Part shown: positions 1 to 9,136 of the stretch, one piece after another
Layout of the letters: every line of letters starts with the position of its first letter
Position numbering within the stretch: the stretch's first letter is position 1
Assembly: GCA_003140835.1 (NCBI GenBank)
Contig: PLLA01000028.1
Location: 1 to 37,977 of the forward strand
Direction of reading: 5' to 3'
Source: Candidatus Tumulicola scandinaviensis
GTDB taxonomy: Bacteria > Vulcanimicrobiota > Vulcanimicrobiia > Vulcanimicrobiales > Vulcanimicrobiaceae
Length of the DNA: 37,977 nt
Notes under the pieces: model-generated
Told to the model about the DNA's origin: nothing
Seen by the model: only the letters and a program-made list of their open reading frames with translations
The model's database searches: none
Program-made: the position numbers and the translations under genes

Positions 1-38
1 AGCTACTTCAGACCTTCCCTAGTTTCTTACGTAATCCG

Positions 39-1013
39 TTGGGTTCCTTAGTCTTCGCCGTCCTCGTTGCCGGCTGCAGCAACGGCGCATCGCAACTCGC
101 TCCGCCGGTCTCCCCGGATCGGCATGACGCGTGGATGTCGCCCCTGGCCCAAAAGCAACCGAACTTGCTCTACATTTCCAACTGGGGCTCGTCCGACGTT
201 AGCGTGTATACCTATCTCGACGGTGGCGGCCTGCTCTTGGTCGGACTGCTTACTGAGTTCTCGACTCCCGCGGGTATGTGTACGGATAGCTCCGGCAACG
301 TCTGGATTCCCGACGCGAACACGCGAGCGATCTACGAGTACGCCCATGGCGGGACCAAACCGATCGCAACGATCCGGCAGCAGAGCGGCTATCCGTACGC
401 CTGCGCCGTCGATCCGGCCACCGGCAGTTTAGCGGTTTCGAGCCAGCATCCCAACGGCAAATATCAATCGTACAGCGTCGTCGACGTTTATCTTAAAGGC
501 TGGAGAACGTTTACGCGCTACTCCACGCACCACGGGTTCAAGGACGTGTACTTCCTCGCCTATGACAACGCGAGCAACCTGTATGCCGATGGAACGCCGT
601 GCTGGCGCGATAACTGTTATTACGATCGAAACGGTCCGCCCGGAATCTACGAGCTTTCAAAGGGCGGATCCGAGTTCGATCGGCTCACCCTCCGAGGTGC
701 CACGTTGTACCAGCCGGCTGCAATCAACTGGGTGAAACCCACGCTGCTCCTAGGCGATCGAAACTTTCAAAACCAGGGATCGTCTGGTGCGTATAAGATT
801 TTCGTTTCAGGATCTAAAGCAACCGTCGTCGGCACGCTGCCATTTAGTGCCACGCAGCAAGCCTACGGATTTTCGCGCCGGGCGGGGCTTGTGATCGTAC
901 CCGACTTCACTGGGAACGTCGTGCGAATCTACAATCTCTCTGATGGTACGCTTTACTCGCAGCTGACCGACGACATCTCCTCGCCATTCAGCGCGGTCGT
1001 CAGCCAAAGCTAA
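39..1013 (+). CDS. Beta-propeller (NHL/SMP-30-like) lipoprotein, 5' end probably outside window
   Basis: An exported protein with a lipobox (VAGC at residues 10-13 counted from a TTG at 39), so it is probably lipid-anchored. The rest is repetitive, with blades of the type LLYISNWGSSDVSVYTY and GNVWIPDANTRAIYEYAHGG, as in six-bladed NHL/SMP-30 propellers. The frame stays open upstream to position 3 and encodes FLRNPLGSLVFAVLVAGC. A signal peptide beginning at the TTG would lack its positive n-region, so the true start is probably just before the window. About 324 residues are visible. No catalytic residues can be assigned; it may be a binding or scaffold propeller. It is one of at least six such lipoproteins here. 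SNF2 follows on the same strand after 34 bp. Confidence 0.75.
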   Translation: MGSLVFAVLVAGCSNGASQLAPPVSPDRHDAWMSPLAQKQPNLLYISNWGSSDVSVYTYLDGGGLLLVGLLTEFSTPAGMCTDSSGNVWIPDANTRAIYEYAHGGTKPIATIRQQSGYPYACAVDPATGSLAVSSQHPNGKYQSYSVVDVYLKGWRTFTRYSTHHGFKDVYFLAYDNASNLYADGTPCWRDNCYYDRNGPPGIYELSKGGSEFDRLTLRGATLYQPAAINWVKPTLLLGDRNFQNQGSSGAYKIFVSGSKATVVGTLPFSATQQAYGFSRRAGLVIVPDFTGNVVRIYNLSDGTLYSQLTDDISSPFSAVVSQS

Positions 1014-1047
1014 AGGATGGCGCGCGCAGCGCGGGAATGCGGCCGCA

Positions 1048-3903
1048 GTGCCAACCGTCCTCCATGCTGGACTCGCCGATCGCTCGCTGCTGTTGTGGAC
1101 TCACCCTCGTGCTAGCGCGGCCACGTTGCGCCGGATCGTGGGCGAACATTTTGCCAACATCGGCACGGCCGGATGTCAACGATACCGCGCGGTAGTCGAG
1201 GGGCGGTCCGTCGATGCGCTTGTGCTCGAACCCCGCGACGCGATCGTGCTCCTGCGTGCCTGCGTGGAGCGCGAAATGCTCGGCCCCGATATCGCGATCG
1301 GCGGCACGCTCGCATACTGGTGCCGAGCGTTGCGGCTCGGTGCAGAGGTCGTGGCGGCTCAGCGCTTCCTCCCAAGCCTCGAGTACGATGAGGCGCAGCA
1401 GATCTATCGAGCGGTATGGACGCCCGTACTCGGCGAGCGTGAGCGAAAACTCGCGGCGTCGCTCGCATCCACAATGCCGGATGCGTGCCGAGTCATCGGT
1501 GCGGGAGAAAAGCGCTCCCGGGTCGCCCCGGTAACGGCGCTACAAACCTTTCTCGCAGCGGTCGTCGACGAGATGGTGCGTGCGGCGGCCGCTTCTCCCG
1601 TTCGGACAAACGGCTCGCTGCCGCTTCACGATCGCTGGTTGCTCGCACTGCGCCACTCCGATTCCACGCTCAGCGGAATGCCCGGTGAGCTGCGCGGCCT
1701 CGCCGGGCGGATCGAATCGTGGCGACGCGCCGTGCTCGAAGAGCATGCGTCGGAAAACCGTTTGTGCTTGCGTGTCGAAGAACCGGAAACCGACGACGAT
1801 GCCTGGCGCATCGTCTACCTATTGCAAAGTCGCGACGATCCGAGCCTCTTGATCGATGCCGTAAGCGCATGGACGAAGCCCGGATTGCGGCGCGCTCTGC
1901 TGGCGTCGCTCGGGCGCGCGGCCCAGGTGTCGACGCACGTGCAGGGGTCTTTACAGCAAAGTAAATCCGCGCCTTGGGGTTTCGCGCTCGACACACCCGG
2001 CGCGTACGCCTTTCTTTCCGAAACGACGTGGCTGCTCGAACAAGCCGGCGTCGGCATCATCCTTCCGGCGTGGTGGCTCGGAAAGAATACCAAGACGCGC
2101 CTCTCGACGAGGGCCCACGTCAAGCGTCTCGCTCCCAACGCGGGCCTTCGGATCGATTCGCTAGTGAACGTGGACTGGAGCGTTGCGATCGGCGACGCGT
2201 CGCTCACCGCGCGCGAGCTCGAGCGCCTCGCGAAGTTGAAAATGCCGCTGGTGAGGATTCGTGGGAAATGGGTGCACGTCGATGCGAACGAGCTTCGCGC
2301 GGCGCTGGAACGCTTGAAGAGCGGAAGCCGCCGGCTCACCCTGGCCGAGGTCGTGCGCATGCAGCTCGACCCGCAGACGTCGGTCGAAGCACGCGGCAAA
2401 GTCGGCGAGTTCCTCGAGCGTCTGCAAGGCCACCGCTCGTTCGAAGAGCTGGCGCCACCCGACGGTTTGCACGCAACTCTTCGTCCATATCAACTGCGCG
2501 GTTACAGTTGGCTTCGATTTCTCACCGCGGCGGGATTCGGAGCCTGTTTGGCCGACGACATGGGCCTAGGCAAAACGATTCAGGCGTTGACCCTGGTGCT
2601 GCGCGACTGGCAGGAAGGCGAAAAGCAAGCCGTGTTGCTCGTCTGCCCCACTTCGGTCATTGCGAACTGGATGCGCGAAGCCGAGCGATTCGCACCCGGG
2701 CTACCGGTGAGCGTTCACCACGGCAGCGACCGCATTCGTGGGCCGCGTTTCGCACGCGAGGCGCGACGGCACGCGCTGGTGATTACCAGCTATGCGCTTC
2801 TGCAGCGCGACGTCGCCTTGTTCGACGGCGTGCGGTGGCGTGGCATCGTGCTCGACGAGGCCCAAAACGTGAAAAATCCCGAGAGCAAACAGGCCCGCGC
2901 GGCGCGCACGCTCGACGCCGGCTATCGCATCGCGCTCACAGGGACGCCCGTGGAAAACCACGTCGGGGATCTTTGGTCGATCATGGAGTTTCTCAATTCC
3001 GGAATGCTTGGATCGCAGGCTTCATTCAAGCGAGACTTTCTCGTTCCCATTCAAGCCATGCGCGATCCCGAGGCAGCCGAGCGCCTCAAACGCATGAGTG
3101 GCCCTTTCGTCTTACGGCGTCTCAAAAGCGATCCGAACGTCATCGCCGATCTGCCGCTGAAGAACGAAATGACCGTGTTTTGCACGCTCACGCGCGAACA
3201 GGGATCGCTCTACGCGGCCGTGCTGCGCGACTACGAGGCCGGCTTGGATGATTCAGAAGGAATACAGCGGCGAGGGATGATCCTCGCCATGCTCTCAAAA
3301 CTCAAGCAAATCTGTAATCATCCAGCACAGTTCGCGCAGGACCGCTCGCCGATTGCCGGCCGCTCCGGAAAGCTCGAACGCCTAGAAGCCATGCTCGACG
3401 AAGTTTTCGACGTTGGCGAGCGCGCGCTGATCTTCACGCAGTTTGCCGTGATGGGGGAGATCCTCACGCGCCGTCTTTCCGACCGGTTCGCGCGCGAGGT
3501 CCTATTTCTCCACGGAGGCGTGCCCAAACGCCGGCGCGACGAGATGGTCGAACGGTTTCAGGCCGAGCGGGGGCCGTCGATCTTCGTGCTGTCCCTCAAG
3601 GCCGGTGGCAGCGGCCTCAATCTAACGCGAGCCAACCACGTCTTTCATTTCGATCGGTGGTGGAATCCGGCGGTTGAAGACCAAGCGACGGATCGCGCGT
3701 TTCGCATCGGTCAGAAGAAAGACGTGCAGGTGCATAAATTCGTTTGCGCCGGCACGCTGGAAGAAAAGATCGATGCGCTCATCGAAAGCAAACGCGCCGT
3801 CGCCGAACAGGTCGTCGGGAGCGGCGAATCCTGGCTAACGGAGCTCTCGAACGCCAAGCTTCGCGAACTCGTGGCGCTCTCGCCGGAAGCCGTCGAGGAG
3901 TAG
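1048..3903 (+). CDS. SNF2-family DEAD/DEAH-type helicase (DNA-dependent ATPase)
   Basis: A 951-residue cytoplasmic SNF2-type ATPase, expected to move along duplex DNA or remodel protein-DNA complexes. Walker A is DDMGLGKTIQ, with K509. The Walker B/DEAQ box is at residues 603-606. Other motifs are the TGTPVEN segment, the helicase-C block with GGSGLNLTRA, and the arginine-finger motif QATDRAFRIGQ at about residues 879-889. Residues 1 to about 450 form the N-terminal extension typical of bacterial SNF2 proteins (PF12419-like). I chose GTG at 1048 because no in-frame ATG lies upstream. The stop is 1 bp before a SWIM zinc-finger gene, a pairing common in bacteria, so the two are probably one operon. 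The physiological role is unknown; DNA repair is often suggested. Confidence 0.93.
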   Translation: MPTVLHAGLADRSLLLWTHPRASAATLRRIVGEHFANIGTAGCQRYRAVVEGRSVDALVLEPRDAIVLLRACVEREMLGPDIAIGGTLAYWCRALRLGAEVVAAQRFLPSLEYDEAQQIYRAVWTPVLGERERKLAASLASTMPDACRVIGAGEKRSRVAPVTALQTFLAAVVDEMVRAAAASPVRTNGSLPLHDRWLLALRHSDSTLSGMPGELRGLAGRIESWRRAVLEEHASENRLCLRVEEPETDDDAWRIVYLLQSRDDPSLLIDAVSAWTKPGLRRALLASLGRAAQVSTHVQGSLQQSKSAPWGFALDTPGAYAFLSETTWLLEQAGVGIILPAWWLGKNTKTRLSTRAHVKRLAPNAGLRIDSLVNVDWSVAIGDASLTARELERLAKLKMPLVRIRGKWVHVDANELRAALERLKSGSRRLTLAEVVRMQLDPQTSVEARGKVGEFLERLQGHRSFEELAPPDGLHATLRPYQLRGYSWLRFLTAAGFGACLADDMGLGKTIQALTLVLRDWQEGEKQAVLLVCPTSVIANWMREAERFAPGLPVSVHHGSDRIRGPRFAREARRHALVITSYALLQRDVALFDGVRWRGIVLDEAQNVKNPESKQARAARTLDAGYRIALTGTPVENHVGDLWSIMEFLNSGMLGSQASFKRDFLVPIQAMRDPEAAERLKRMSGPFVLRRLKSDPNVIADLPLKNEMTVFCTLTREQGSLYAAVLRDYEAGLDDSEGIQRRGMILAMLSKLKQICNHPAQFAQDRSPIAGRSGKLERLEAMLDEVFDVGERALIFTQFAVMGEILTRRLSDRFAREVLFLHGGVPKRRRDEMVERFQAERGPSIFVLSLKAGGSGLNLTRANHVFHFDRWWNPAVEDQATDRAFRIGQKKDVQVHKFVCAGTLEEKIDALIESKRAVAEQVVGSGESWLTELSNAKLRELVALSPEAVEE

Positions 3904-3904
3904 G

Positions 3905-4732
3905 ATGAGCAAGTTCCCCGAGAACCGCTTTCCCGCGCCGAAGAAACCACGGCCCGTGCGCGGCGGCATCAAAGCGCACTCGAAACGCGGCACATTCGGC
4001 GAGCGCTGGTGGGCCAAGCGTTGGATCGGCGTGCTCGAGGGCTTTGGACTCGGCGCTCGACTGACCCGCGGCCGGTCGTACGCGCGCCGGGGACAGGTGA
4101 TCGAAATCGCCATCGAGCCCGACGGCGTGCGCGCGCGCGTGCAAGGCACGCGCACAGCGCCCTACGACGTTGCGATCCAAGTCACGCCGCTCGATGCGGC
4201 ACAGTGGCGCCAAGTGGCCGAAAACATCGCGCAGACGCCACGCTTCGTCGCACTGCTGCTCAATGGCGAGATTCCCGAGGATATCGAAGCAGCGTTCCAA
4301 GCGGCGAACTGCACGCTCTTTCCCGAGGCCATAGCCGACGTGCACACCGAATGTTCGTGCCCCGACTGGTCGAATCCGTGCAAGCACGTCGCCGCCGTAT
4401 ACTATTTGATCGGCGAGGAGTTCGATCGCGATCCGTTTTTGCTTTTTGCGCTGCGCGGCATCGAACGCGACGCAATTCTCCCCGCGATCGCAATCGAAGA
4501 ACCGACGCGCCAAACGGCGCCGATGCAACCGGAGGCGGCGTCCCCGCCTGCCGCCGTTCAGCGCCCGCCTCTCGAACGGCCGCCGGTCGACGCCTGGTTG
4601 TTGCGTCGCACCGGCCGCTTTCCGTTTTGGCACGGCGCGGTGCCGCTGGAAAACGCGCTTTCAGCCGTCTACGCGAAGGCCGGCGAAAGTGCCGCTACCT
4701 TGCTCGCCGAAACCTGGCCCGATCCCGACTGA
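3905..4732 (+). CDS. SWIM zinc-finger protein, partner of SNF2 helicase
   Basis: A 275-residue protein with a clear SWIM zinc finger: CxC at C150/C152 and CxH at C159/H161 (CSCPDWSNPCKH). This fold is linked to DNA or protein binding. The N-terminus (KRGTFGERWWAKRW) matches the usual start of these partners. A Pro/Ala-rich linker at about residues 195-225 precedes a short C-terminal domain. The ATG is 1 bp after the SNF2 stop, which suggests translational coupling and a joint complex. The SWIM protein may guide the helicase to DNA; this is inferred from the recurrent pairing and is not shown by the sequence. Confidence 0.9.
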   Translation: MSKFPENRFPAPKKPRPVRGGIKAHSKRGTFGERWWAKRWIGVLEGFGLGARLTRGRSYARRGQVIEIAIEPDGVRARVQGTRTAPYDVAIQVTPLDAAQWRQVAENIAQTPRFVALLLNGEIPEDIEAAFQAANCTLFPEAIADVHTECSCPDWSNPCKHVAAVYYLIGEEFDRDPFLLFALRGIERDAILPAIAIEEPTRQTAPMQPEAASPPAAVQRPPLERPPVDAWLLRRTGRFPFWHGAVPLENALSAVYAKAGESAATLLAETWPDPD

Positions 4733-4739
4733 AAACCGG

Positions 4740-5006
4740 CTAGTTCGCCGGCTGATGCGGCGTACCCAAATACGGAAAGTCCTTGAGAAGGTCGGTGTGC
4801 GGTTTTAGGCCATCGGGCGGGATATCGCCCTTCGATAAGAAGGCGAGACGATGATCGGCCCGAGGCTCAAACCGGTGAAATGGTTCGACATCGTCTAGCT
4901 CCTTCTGAAATTGCGAATGCCGGCTCCTTAAGCGAAAATCGAGGCGGCGCCTGTCCCCGGAGAAGGCCATGGGTTTGCCATGAGCCCAGGACCCTTCGCC
5001 GGCCAA
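4740..5006 (-). pseudogene. Possible C-terminal remnant of a DUF4331-like protein
   Basis: An 88-codon minus-strand frame whose last 30 or so residues (DGLKPHTDLLKDFPYLGTPH) resemble the conserved C-terminal tail of DUF4331 proteins, where a DGV..ND..FL..FPYLA.PH pattern is usual. The upstream half has no recognisable features and runs into the start of the neighbouring phosphoesterase. If real, it is a 5'-truncated relic. The stretch 4733-5056 has no other gene candidate. It could also be a chance open frame in GC-rich DNA. Confidence 0.28.
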
Positions 5007-5056
5007 TGGAAAATCCGAAGGTGCGGTTGAAATTTTCGAGACGAGGCCGGACGTTC

Positions 5057-6469
5057 ATGAAACAACTCGCCTGCGTGCTGATAGTTGCGTTTACCAGCGC
5101 GTGTAATGCGTCCCTTACGCAACCCACCGTCGCGCCGGGCGCGTTGTTTTCGGCGACGCGAAGCGGCGGGGGATCGAGCCCAATCCAGCACGTCATCGTG
5201 ATCGTGCAAGAGAACCGCAGCTTCGATAATCTCTTTTACGGCTTTCCCGGAGCCAACTCGGCCAAGAGCGGATCCGGGCATGGCCAGACCTACCCCTTGC
5301 AACAAATTCCGCTGATTTGGAAGTTCGATCTCCGTCACGACCATCCACAGTTTTTGGAAGACTACGACACCGGGAAGGGCGATGGTTTCGACGATCAGAT
5401 TCAAAGCTATAGCGGCGGCCCGGGATGCAGCGACCCGATCAACCACCCCGCCTGCTGGGTCTTCTGGAGCGGAAAGAGCGTCAAGAAGATGGCGTTCTCG
5501 TACGTAGACGAGTCTGAGATTCGACCGTACTGGACCATGGCTCAAGAATATACGCTCGGCGATAGCACCTTCGCTTCGAACGGCGGCCCTAGTTTCGTTT
5601 CGCATCAGTACCTCGTCGCCGGGCAATCCGGCCACGCTTCGGAAGTTCCAAACGGACAGCCATGGGGATGCGATGCGCCCCCCTCGGTCTCGGTTGAAGT
5701 CTTGAAGCACGGTCAGGCAAGCCCGCCGGTATTCTCCAAGATGACCGGACACGAGGTCCCCGGGCCATATCCGTGTTTCACGTATCCGACCGTTGCAAAT
5801 CTACTGGACAATGCCAACGTTACGTGGCGATACTACGTTGCCGGGCCGACCGATCCGGGAGCCAATCTCCTATCGGCGTTTGACGCCATTGCGGCCGTTC
5901 GAAACGGCCCGGATTGGCAAGACGTCAGGTGGCCCGACACGGCGATCCTCACCGATATCGCTAACGGAAATCTCCCGCAAGTGTCTTGGGTTACCCCTAC
6001 CGGACCGAAATCGGATCATCCCGGCCCAGACTCAGGTTCGAAGGGCCCTTCCTGGGCCGCTTCGATCGTGAACGCCGTTGGGGAGAGTCCCTATTGGAAC
6101 AGCACGGCAATCTTCATCACGTGGGACGAGTGGGGCGGCTGGCACGATCACGTCGTACCCAAGCAGTACGCCGACCCCGTTACGGGAGCCTACGAGGGGC
6201 TCGGCTTTCGAGTGCCGCTCATCGTCGTGTCGCCCTACGCCAAGGTTGGCTACGTCTCTCATCAACAGCACGAGATTGCGAGTACGCTGCACTACATCGA
6301 AACGACGTTTGGATTACCGTCGCTTGGTCGCGCGGACGCTCGCGCGGATGCTTTTGACGACGTTTTTAACTACAGTCAAACGCCGACGCCGTTCCAGCCG
6401 ATTCCGTCCGACTTCGATGCACGCTATTTCATAACTCACCCATCGAGCGAACCGGGAGACACCTATTAA
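5057..6469 (+). CDS. Phosphoesterase-family (PF04185-type) lipoprotein, copy 1
   Basis: A predicted exported acid phosphatase/phospholipase C-type hydrolase of 470 residues. The signature [16 protein letters not shown] supplies E52/N53, which bind metal in the Francisella AcpA structure. SFVSHQ (S179) aligns with the AcpA nucleophile serine, and WDEWGG (D357/E358) is the second metal pair. A NRS/SDHPG region is also present. The signal peptide ends at FTSAC (C16), a weak lipobox with Thr at -3, so lipidation is likely but less certain than in its paralogues. I chose ATG 5057 because it starts the signal peptide; the frame is open to 4880. Its TAA overlaps the TAA of the convergent membrane-protein gene in one TTAA. 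Confidence 0.9.
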   Translation: MKQLACVLIVAFTSACNASLTQPTVAPGALFSATRSGGGSSPIQHVIVIVQENRSFDNLFYGFPGANSAKSGSGHGQTYPLQQIPLIWKFDLRHDHPQFLEDYDTGKGDGFDDQIQSYSGGPGCSDPINHPACWVFWSGKSVKKMAFSYVDESEIRPYWTMAQEYTLGDSTFASNGGPSFVSHQYLVAGQSGHASEVPNGQPWGCDAPPSVSVEVLKHGQASPPVFSKMTGHEVPGPYPCFTYPTVANLLDNANVTWRYYVAGPTDPGANLLSAFDAIAAVRNGPDWQDVRWPDTAILTDIANGNLPQVSWVTPTGPKSDHPGPDSGSKGPSWAASIVNAVGESPYWNSTAIFITWDEWGGWHDHVVPKQYADPVTGAYEGLGFRVPLIVVSPYAKVGYVSHQQHEIASTLHYIETTFGLPSLGRADARADAFDDVFNYSQTPTPFQPIPSDFDARYFITHPSSEPGDTY

Positions 6470-6837
6470 TCCGCCTTCTCTTCGTCCTCTGCATCGAGTT
6501 CATCGATCATCTTGCGTAACGCCTCGATTTTTTCGTGCAGCATGGTGTGGTGGCTGGTGGTCGCGCTGCGAATCGTATACGCGATCGACATGGTCGCCAG
6601 CAGAATCCAAACTTGAAAGAGATTCTGGAAGGCGTTCCCATACAACGCCCCGGGGTCCCACGCGCACCCCCAAAGACGACCCCGGCCGTCGCACAGCACG
6701 ACCGGCTGGCCCGTCGACGACCACACCGAGAGCAGAATCCAACCTGTGATTCCGAGAACGAATAGCCCGGCTACAACGGGTCGCGAGAAGGTCCGCTCGA
6801 ACCACCCAAAGGCCACGACGAAGATCCGGCTAATCAT
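6466..6837 (-). CDS. Small two-TM membrane protein, low-affinity Fe/Cu permease-like
   Basis: A 123-residue protein with two hydrophobic segments (about residues 17-37 and 70-90) and a charged, probably coiled C-terminus (HEKIEALRKMIDELDAEDEE). The layout and the tail resemble the small low-affinity iron permease family (PF04120), but the match is by eye only and no transport residue can be named. I took the start as ATG 6837, preceded by GGCGAG. Longer starts up to 6981 would overlap the divergent gene at 6908 and its Shine-Dalgarno. The stop shares TTAA with phosphoesterase copy 1. Confidence 0.6.
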   Translation of the reverse strand: MISRIFVVAFGWFERTFSRPVVAGLFVLGITGWILLSVWSSTGQPVVLCDGRGRLWGCAWDPGALYGNAFQNLFQVWILLATMSIAYTIRSATTSHHTMLHEKIEALRKMIDELDAEDEEKAD

Positions 6838-6907
6838 CTCGCCGATACTTCGCCGGGACGGCGCTCCAAGCCCACGCCGCTCGGCTGCAACGCTACGGAG
6901 GTAAGCC

Positions 6908-7147
6908 ATGGAAAACGCACGCTCTGGAGACGTCGGATTCAGCGCTGACGTCAAGCCGCTATTCCGCGAGACGGACCGCACCGCGATGGAGGGTGCGTTC
7001 GATCTCTGGAGTTATGACGACGTCGTTCGACACGCACCGGAGATCTTGAGTGCCGTAAGCAGCGGGTCGATGCCTTGCGACGGCGCGTGGCCGCCGGAGC
7101 GCGTCGCTATCGTGCGGCGTTGGATCGAGGCCGGCACGCCACCTTAA
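6908..7147 (+). CDS. Small conserved protein with MPCDGAWP motif
   Basis: A 79-residue soluble protein with no signal peptide. It carries the blocks FSADVKPLFRETDR, FDLWSYDDV and MPCDGAWPPERV, followed by a terminal WIEAGTPP. I recognise this as a small conserved hypothetical family found in several high-GC phyla, but its function is not known to me. The start is secure: a GGAGG Shine-Dalgarno at 6897-6901 sits 6 nt before the ATG. It is divergent from the membrane-protein gene at 6837, so 6838-6907 must hold both promoters. Confidence 0.75.
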   Translation: MENARSGDVGFSADVKPLFRETDRTAMEGAFDLWSYDDVVRHAPEILSAVSSGSMPCDGAWPPERVAIVRRWIEAGTPP

Positions 7148-7207
7148 ACCAGGTCGAGGTCCTCGTCCTGAAGCGAGGTTCCGCGCGACCTATCCCACAC
7201 ACGGTTT

Positions 7208-7592
7208 GTGAAAAGCAAAGGGGACTGTCTAATCAAGATTTCCAACTCGGCCAAATACGTCATCAGCGTATCGGCGGCCGTGGCTCTTCTCGCCGGCTGT
7301 ACCGGCAGCGGCGGGTCGCAGTTCGCTCCGACGGGCGGAATGACGTCGAACGGCGCGCATCAAACCATGGGCGGCAACCGCAAGGTTGACCTCCCGATGA
7401 CGCTCGTCACGCCGAAGAGCGTGAAGCCGTTCCTCCATAAGGTCCCGAGCGCGAAGCTGATCAAACCGAACTGCTGCGCGCTCCAGAAGACCGTGCTCTT
7501 CTCCGACGCGTTCGGTGGTTCTCATCTACAAAAACAAAACTCCCTTCGCCCAGCCGATCGGATCGGCCGTCAGCCCCAACAAGGGCGACTAA
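7208..7592 (+). pseudogene. Truncated, frameshifted beta-propeller lipoprotein with start codon decayed to ATC
   Basis: The N-terminus is a good lipoprotein signal (SVSAAVALLAGC), followed by a short linker and the first blade motif KTVLFSDAFGG. The coding sense then moves to the +1 frame near 7515, which reads VLIYKNKTPFAQPIGSAVSP and stops with TAA at 7590-7592. This tail matches the C-terminus of the propeller gene at 37251 (QPIGAAVSPNKGG). Full-length relatives have about 330-390 residues, so most of the propeller is missing. A strong Shine-Dalgarno AAGGGGA (7218-7224) lies 7 nt before ATC at 7232, where an ATG would be expected. The only canonical start, GTG 7208, has no ribosome site. 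Confidence 0.7.
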
Positions 7593-9136
7593 ACCGAGCC
7601 CGTCATATCTCTTAGAGGAAGCCCGCGCATCGAATCGACTCGAGTCGGTCCCGGCGATCCGCGATATCGCGCCGTTGTCGACAAGCAGTTCAACAAGCGA
7701 TTCATCGCGCGCCCGGATTACGTGCGACAGGTGACTTCCACCGCAGACGTGGTCCGGGCCGTGCGAGAAGCCGTAGTTGAAGGAACGCGACTCGCCGTTA
7801 CGAGCGGCAGACACTGCCTCGAAGGATTCGTGTCGGATCCCGCCGTGCGCGCTCTCGTCGACGTTTCGCCGATGAAACATGTCTATTACGACGCCAAAAT
7901 GCGCGCCGTCGCCGTTGAGGCCGGCGCGACGGTAGGCGAGACGTTTCGTGCGCTTGCCGAGACGTGGGAAGTCGTGATTCCGCTGGGCGAGTGTCCCGGA
8001 ATCGGTATGGGCGGCCACGTCGCCGGCGGTGCTTTCGGATTCCTTTGCCGCCAGCTTGGCCTGGCGGCAGATTATTTGCATGCCGTCGAAGTCGTCACCG
8101 TCGACGACGACGGACGCGCGAACGCCCACATTGCAACTCGCGAGCCGTCCGATCCTCACAACGATCTTTGGTGGGCGCACACCGGCGGCGGTGGCGGCAA
8201 CTTCGGGGTCGTCACGCGGTATTGGTTTCGTTCGCCTGGCGCATCCGGCCACGATCCCGCGACGCCCTACCGCCTGTGCCCGCCTCGATGACCACCTTCA
8301 AGACGGAATGGAACTGGAGTGCGATCGATCGGGCGTCGTTTCTGCGACTGCTCGCAAACTACGGGCTTTGGTGCGAGCAGCATGCCGGGCCCGATTCCCG
8401 GTACGCCTCGCTCTGGACTCTTCTCGAGCTGCATCGCATGCAGTTTGGGAAGATCGTCGTCCGCGGCGTGAGTACCGCCGCCAACGGCGCGCATCAGGTC
8501 GATGAGGTTTTAGCAACCCTCTGCGCCGGCGTCGTCGCGCCGCCCGACGTCTCGCTGGGTCGCCTGTCGTGGCTGGAGTTTGCCCTGAATCCGTTTCCCG
8601 ACTTGTTCGCCGCCCCGCCAGGCGGCGTTAGCGCTAAAATCAAGGACGCGCTCCTCAAAAGGCCTTTCACCGGCGATCAGGCCGGCATCGCCTACGACTA
8701 TTTAACGCGCACCGATCACGATATCGTGGGCGGAATGTTAGGGCTTTGCAAGCTACGGCGGACGGATCAATACGATCGCGCCCGATGCGACCGCCTCGCT
8801 ACAACGCCGGTCGATTCTCGACATCGCATGCAGCACGGGCTGGCTCGATCCGCAGGATGCGACGCGCAATCTTGCGTGGGTACGCGCGTTCTACCGCGAG
8901 CTGTTTGGAGAGACCGGCGGGGTTCCGGCTCCCGGCGATGCGTACGAAGGCAGCCTCATCAATCATCCCGACGTCGACTTCGCCGATCCAACGTTGAATA
9001 CGTCGGGCGTGCCATGGCACGCATTGTACAAGGCACCAACTACCCGCGGCTTCAGCGGACTAAGGTGCGCTGGGACCCGCGGAACGTGTTTCGGCACGCG
9101 CTCTCAATTCAATCTGCGTCAAGGAGTCCAGAATGA
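7593..9136 (+). pseudogene. Berberine-bridge-type FAD-linked oxidase, disrupted by three frameshifts
   Basis: Homology to the BBE/FAD-binding oxidase family is clear but spread over alternating frames. Residues such as STRVGPGDPRY, RLAVTSGRHCLEGF (FAD-attachment region; usually SGGHC, here SGRHC) and GIGMGGHVAGGAFGFL lie in the first frame up to about 8270. The segment MTTFKTEWNWSAIDR to DIVGGMLGL is in a second frame. SYGGRINTIAPDATA to TSGVPWHALY returns to the first frame. NYPRLQRTKVRWDPRNVF is in the second frame again. The shifts fall near 8270, 8745 and 9031; the last looks like loss of one G from a GGG run. No ATG, GTG or TTG exists at the expected N-terminus, and the first usable codon is GTG 7722. 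Either a pseudogene or homopolymer-type sequencing errors. Confidence 0.8.

Noticed and set aside
1974-3251. 425-codon plus-strand frame inside the SNF2 gene
   Set aside because: It lies in another frame of a gene with intact helicase motifs, has very high Arg content and contains no domain.
3779-4633. 284-codon minus-strand frame over the SWIM gene
   Set aside because: Arg-rich shadow of the SWIM gene; the zinc-finger motif lies on the plus strand.
4733-4760. Short hairpin CCGGC-N6-GCCGG after the SWIM gene as a terminator
   Set aside because: The stem is only 5 bp with no T tract on either side.
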